DNA from: CBFGWV01 sp965652545
GTDB lineage: Bacteria > Pseudomonadota > Gammaproteobacteria > Competibacterales > Competibacteraceae
Length of the DNA stretch: 6,364 bases
Direction of reading: 5' to 3'
Assembly (NCBI GenBank): GCA_965652545.1
Contig: CBFGWV010000285.1
Location: 1 to 6,364, forward strand
Each line of letters begins with the position of its first letter. The first letter of the stretch is position 1. Below, one piece after another: positions 5,844 through 6,364 of the stretch. The notes beneath the pieces were generated by a model. It was given only the letters and a program-made list of their open reading frames with translations. It was not told the DNA's origin and searched no databases. Both the position numbers and the translations under genes were made by a program.

Positions 5844-6281
5844 GGCGTAAGCGGTCTCCATCAACCGACGGACCTCCTCGACCGCCTGGTCACCCAACGC
5901 CAGCGGGCACCCCCAGTAATCGAAGATCCCACCCCGCCTGCTGTTCTGGCCGCAGGTCACGAACACACCGGTGCCCAGTGCGCGCTTGAGGTGATTCGCC
6001 AGCCAGCCGACAAAACCGCTGTTGTCCGCGCAACCTTCGAAATGAAACGAAAACACAAAAAAACCTTCCGCCCGCGGATCATCGGACTTCACCAACTGGC
6101 TCCAGACCTCCTCATCCCGCACCAGTGCCAACGCATCACCGCGCGCGCGGACTGGAAAGGCATCCAGCGGAAACTCCTCGAACACATAGCGGCCACCCTG
6201 AACCTCGAACCGCGCCTGCGCGATCACCCGCCGTAGCCGGGCATCGGTTTGCTCGGGTGTCTCATGACTGACCTGGACCAC
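5841..6281 (-). CDS. Conserved hypothetical protein (possibly DUF6196-like)
   Basis: A 146-residue soluble protein without signal peptide or membrane segment. The N-terminal third is charged (HETPEQTDARLRRVIAQA). The middle has FEEFPLDAFPVRARGDALAL at about 35-54. The most distinctive part is 76-126: VFSFHFEGCADNSGFVGWLA, HLKRALGTGVFV and CGQNSRRGGIFDYWGCP, rich in Gly, aromatic residues and Asn, with Cys110 and Cys125. The pattern recalls the uncharacterised DUF6196 family, from memory and unverified. No function can be assigned. The start is GTG at 6279-6281, five bases after a strong AAGGAGA (minus strand, 6287-6293). No in-frame ATG fits as well. The stop TAG (5841-5843) uses a G from the MITE-like element. 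The gene converges on the LysR gene. Confidence 0.88.
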   Translation of the reverse strand: MVQVSHETPEQTDARLRRVIAQARFEVQGGRYVFEEFPLDAFPVRARGDALALVRDEEVWSQLVKSDDPRAEGFFVFSFHFEGCADNSGFVGWLANHLKRALGTGVFVTCGQNSRRGGIFDYWGCPLALGDQAVEEVRRLMETAYA

Positions 6282-6291
6282 GTGTGTCTCC

Positions 6292-6363
6292 TTACATCTG
6301 TAGTGGGAAGCGAATTCCGGTATTGAACCGAGGCTGACAAATCAGCGCATCGAGAATACCGCC
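6292..6363 (-). CDS. Possible C-terminal end of an upstream gene (partial, weak)
   Basis: On the minus strand, a frame open from the window edge reads GGILDALICQPRFNTGIRFP and ends LQM-TAA at 6292-6294. The stop overlaps the Shine-Dalgarno of the hypothetical gene and lies 10 bp before its start, the spacing expected within an operon. With 23 codons, no recognisable motif and another frame also open here, this could be non-coding. A GCTGA/TCAGC stem (6334-6347) lies in it. I do not recognise the protein. Confidence 0.25.
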   Translation of the reverse strand, partial: GGILDALICQPRFNTGIRFPLQM

Positions 6364-6364
6364 G

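Noticed and set aside
6334..6347. GCTGA/TCAGC stem near the right edge as a terminator or operator
   Set aside because: The stem is only 5 bp, has no T-run and lies in a possible coding tail, so chance is a sufficient explanation.
1..6364. CRISPR array, toxin-antitoxin pair, phage or defence genes
   Set aside because: No regularly spaced repeats and no protein motifs of these systems were found on either strand.

Overview
The window is GC-rich, compact, gene-dense bacterial DNA. Short overlaps between genes, Shine-Dalgarno-led starts and proteobacterial-type families (TMADH-like flavoprotein, proline racemase superfamily, GST, DoxX, LysR) point to a proteobacterium. The inverted-repeat element at 3338-3449 resembles a dispersed repeat of Gammaproteobacteria, so a gammaproteobacterium is my best but tentative guess. 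No rRNA, tRNA, CRISPR array or phage gene was seen.

Region 1 (1-3257, + strand) is the 3' end of a catabolic operon. It holds the tail of an ornithine cyclodeaminase/mu-crystallin family gene, then by an ATGA overlap a 662-residue trimethylamine-dehydrogenase-type flavo-iron-sulfur oxidoreductase, then after 64 bp a proline racemase/hydroxyproline dehydratase superfamily gene. Together they suggest breakdown of a modified proline: oxidation (probably N-demethylation) by the flavoprotein, dehydration by the racemase-fold enzyme and imine reduction by the cyclodeaminase-fold enzyme. This is inference from families and linkage. The racemase-fold protein has Ser90 and Thr256 where racemases have the two catalytic cysteines.

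Region 2 (3258-3576) has no gene. It holds a 112-bp element with perfect 31-bp inverted repeats and a hairpin just past the end of the GST gene.

Region 3 (3577-5679) is a divergent regulatory unit. A LysR-type regulator (+) is transcribed away from a translationally coupled doxX-gst pair (-). The 119-bp gap between them carries two interlocked palindromes built from three GCAAAT half-sites, probably the LysR operator.

Region 4 (5677-6364) contains a transposase-less, MITE-like element of about 163 bp flanked by TA. It sits exactly in the stop codons of two convergent genes, lysR and a conserved hypothetical gene (-), and supplies a G that makes or keeps TAG for each. The window ends in what may be the last codons of a gene upstream of the hypothetical gene.

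I see no defence, secretion or biosynthetic system that could be called a new system. The best leads are the unusual Ser/Thr active site with its operon, the stop-codon MITE and the three-half-site operator.
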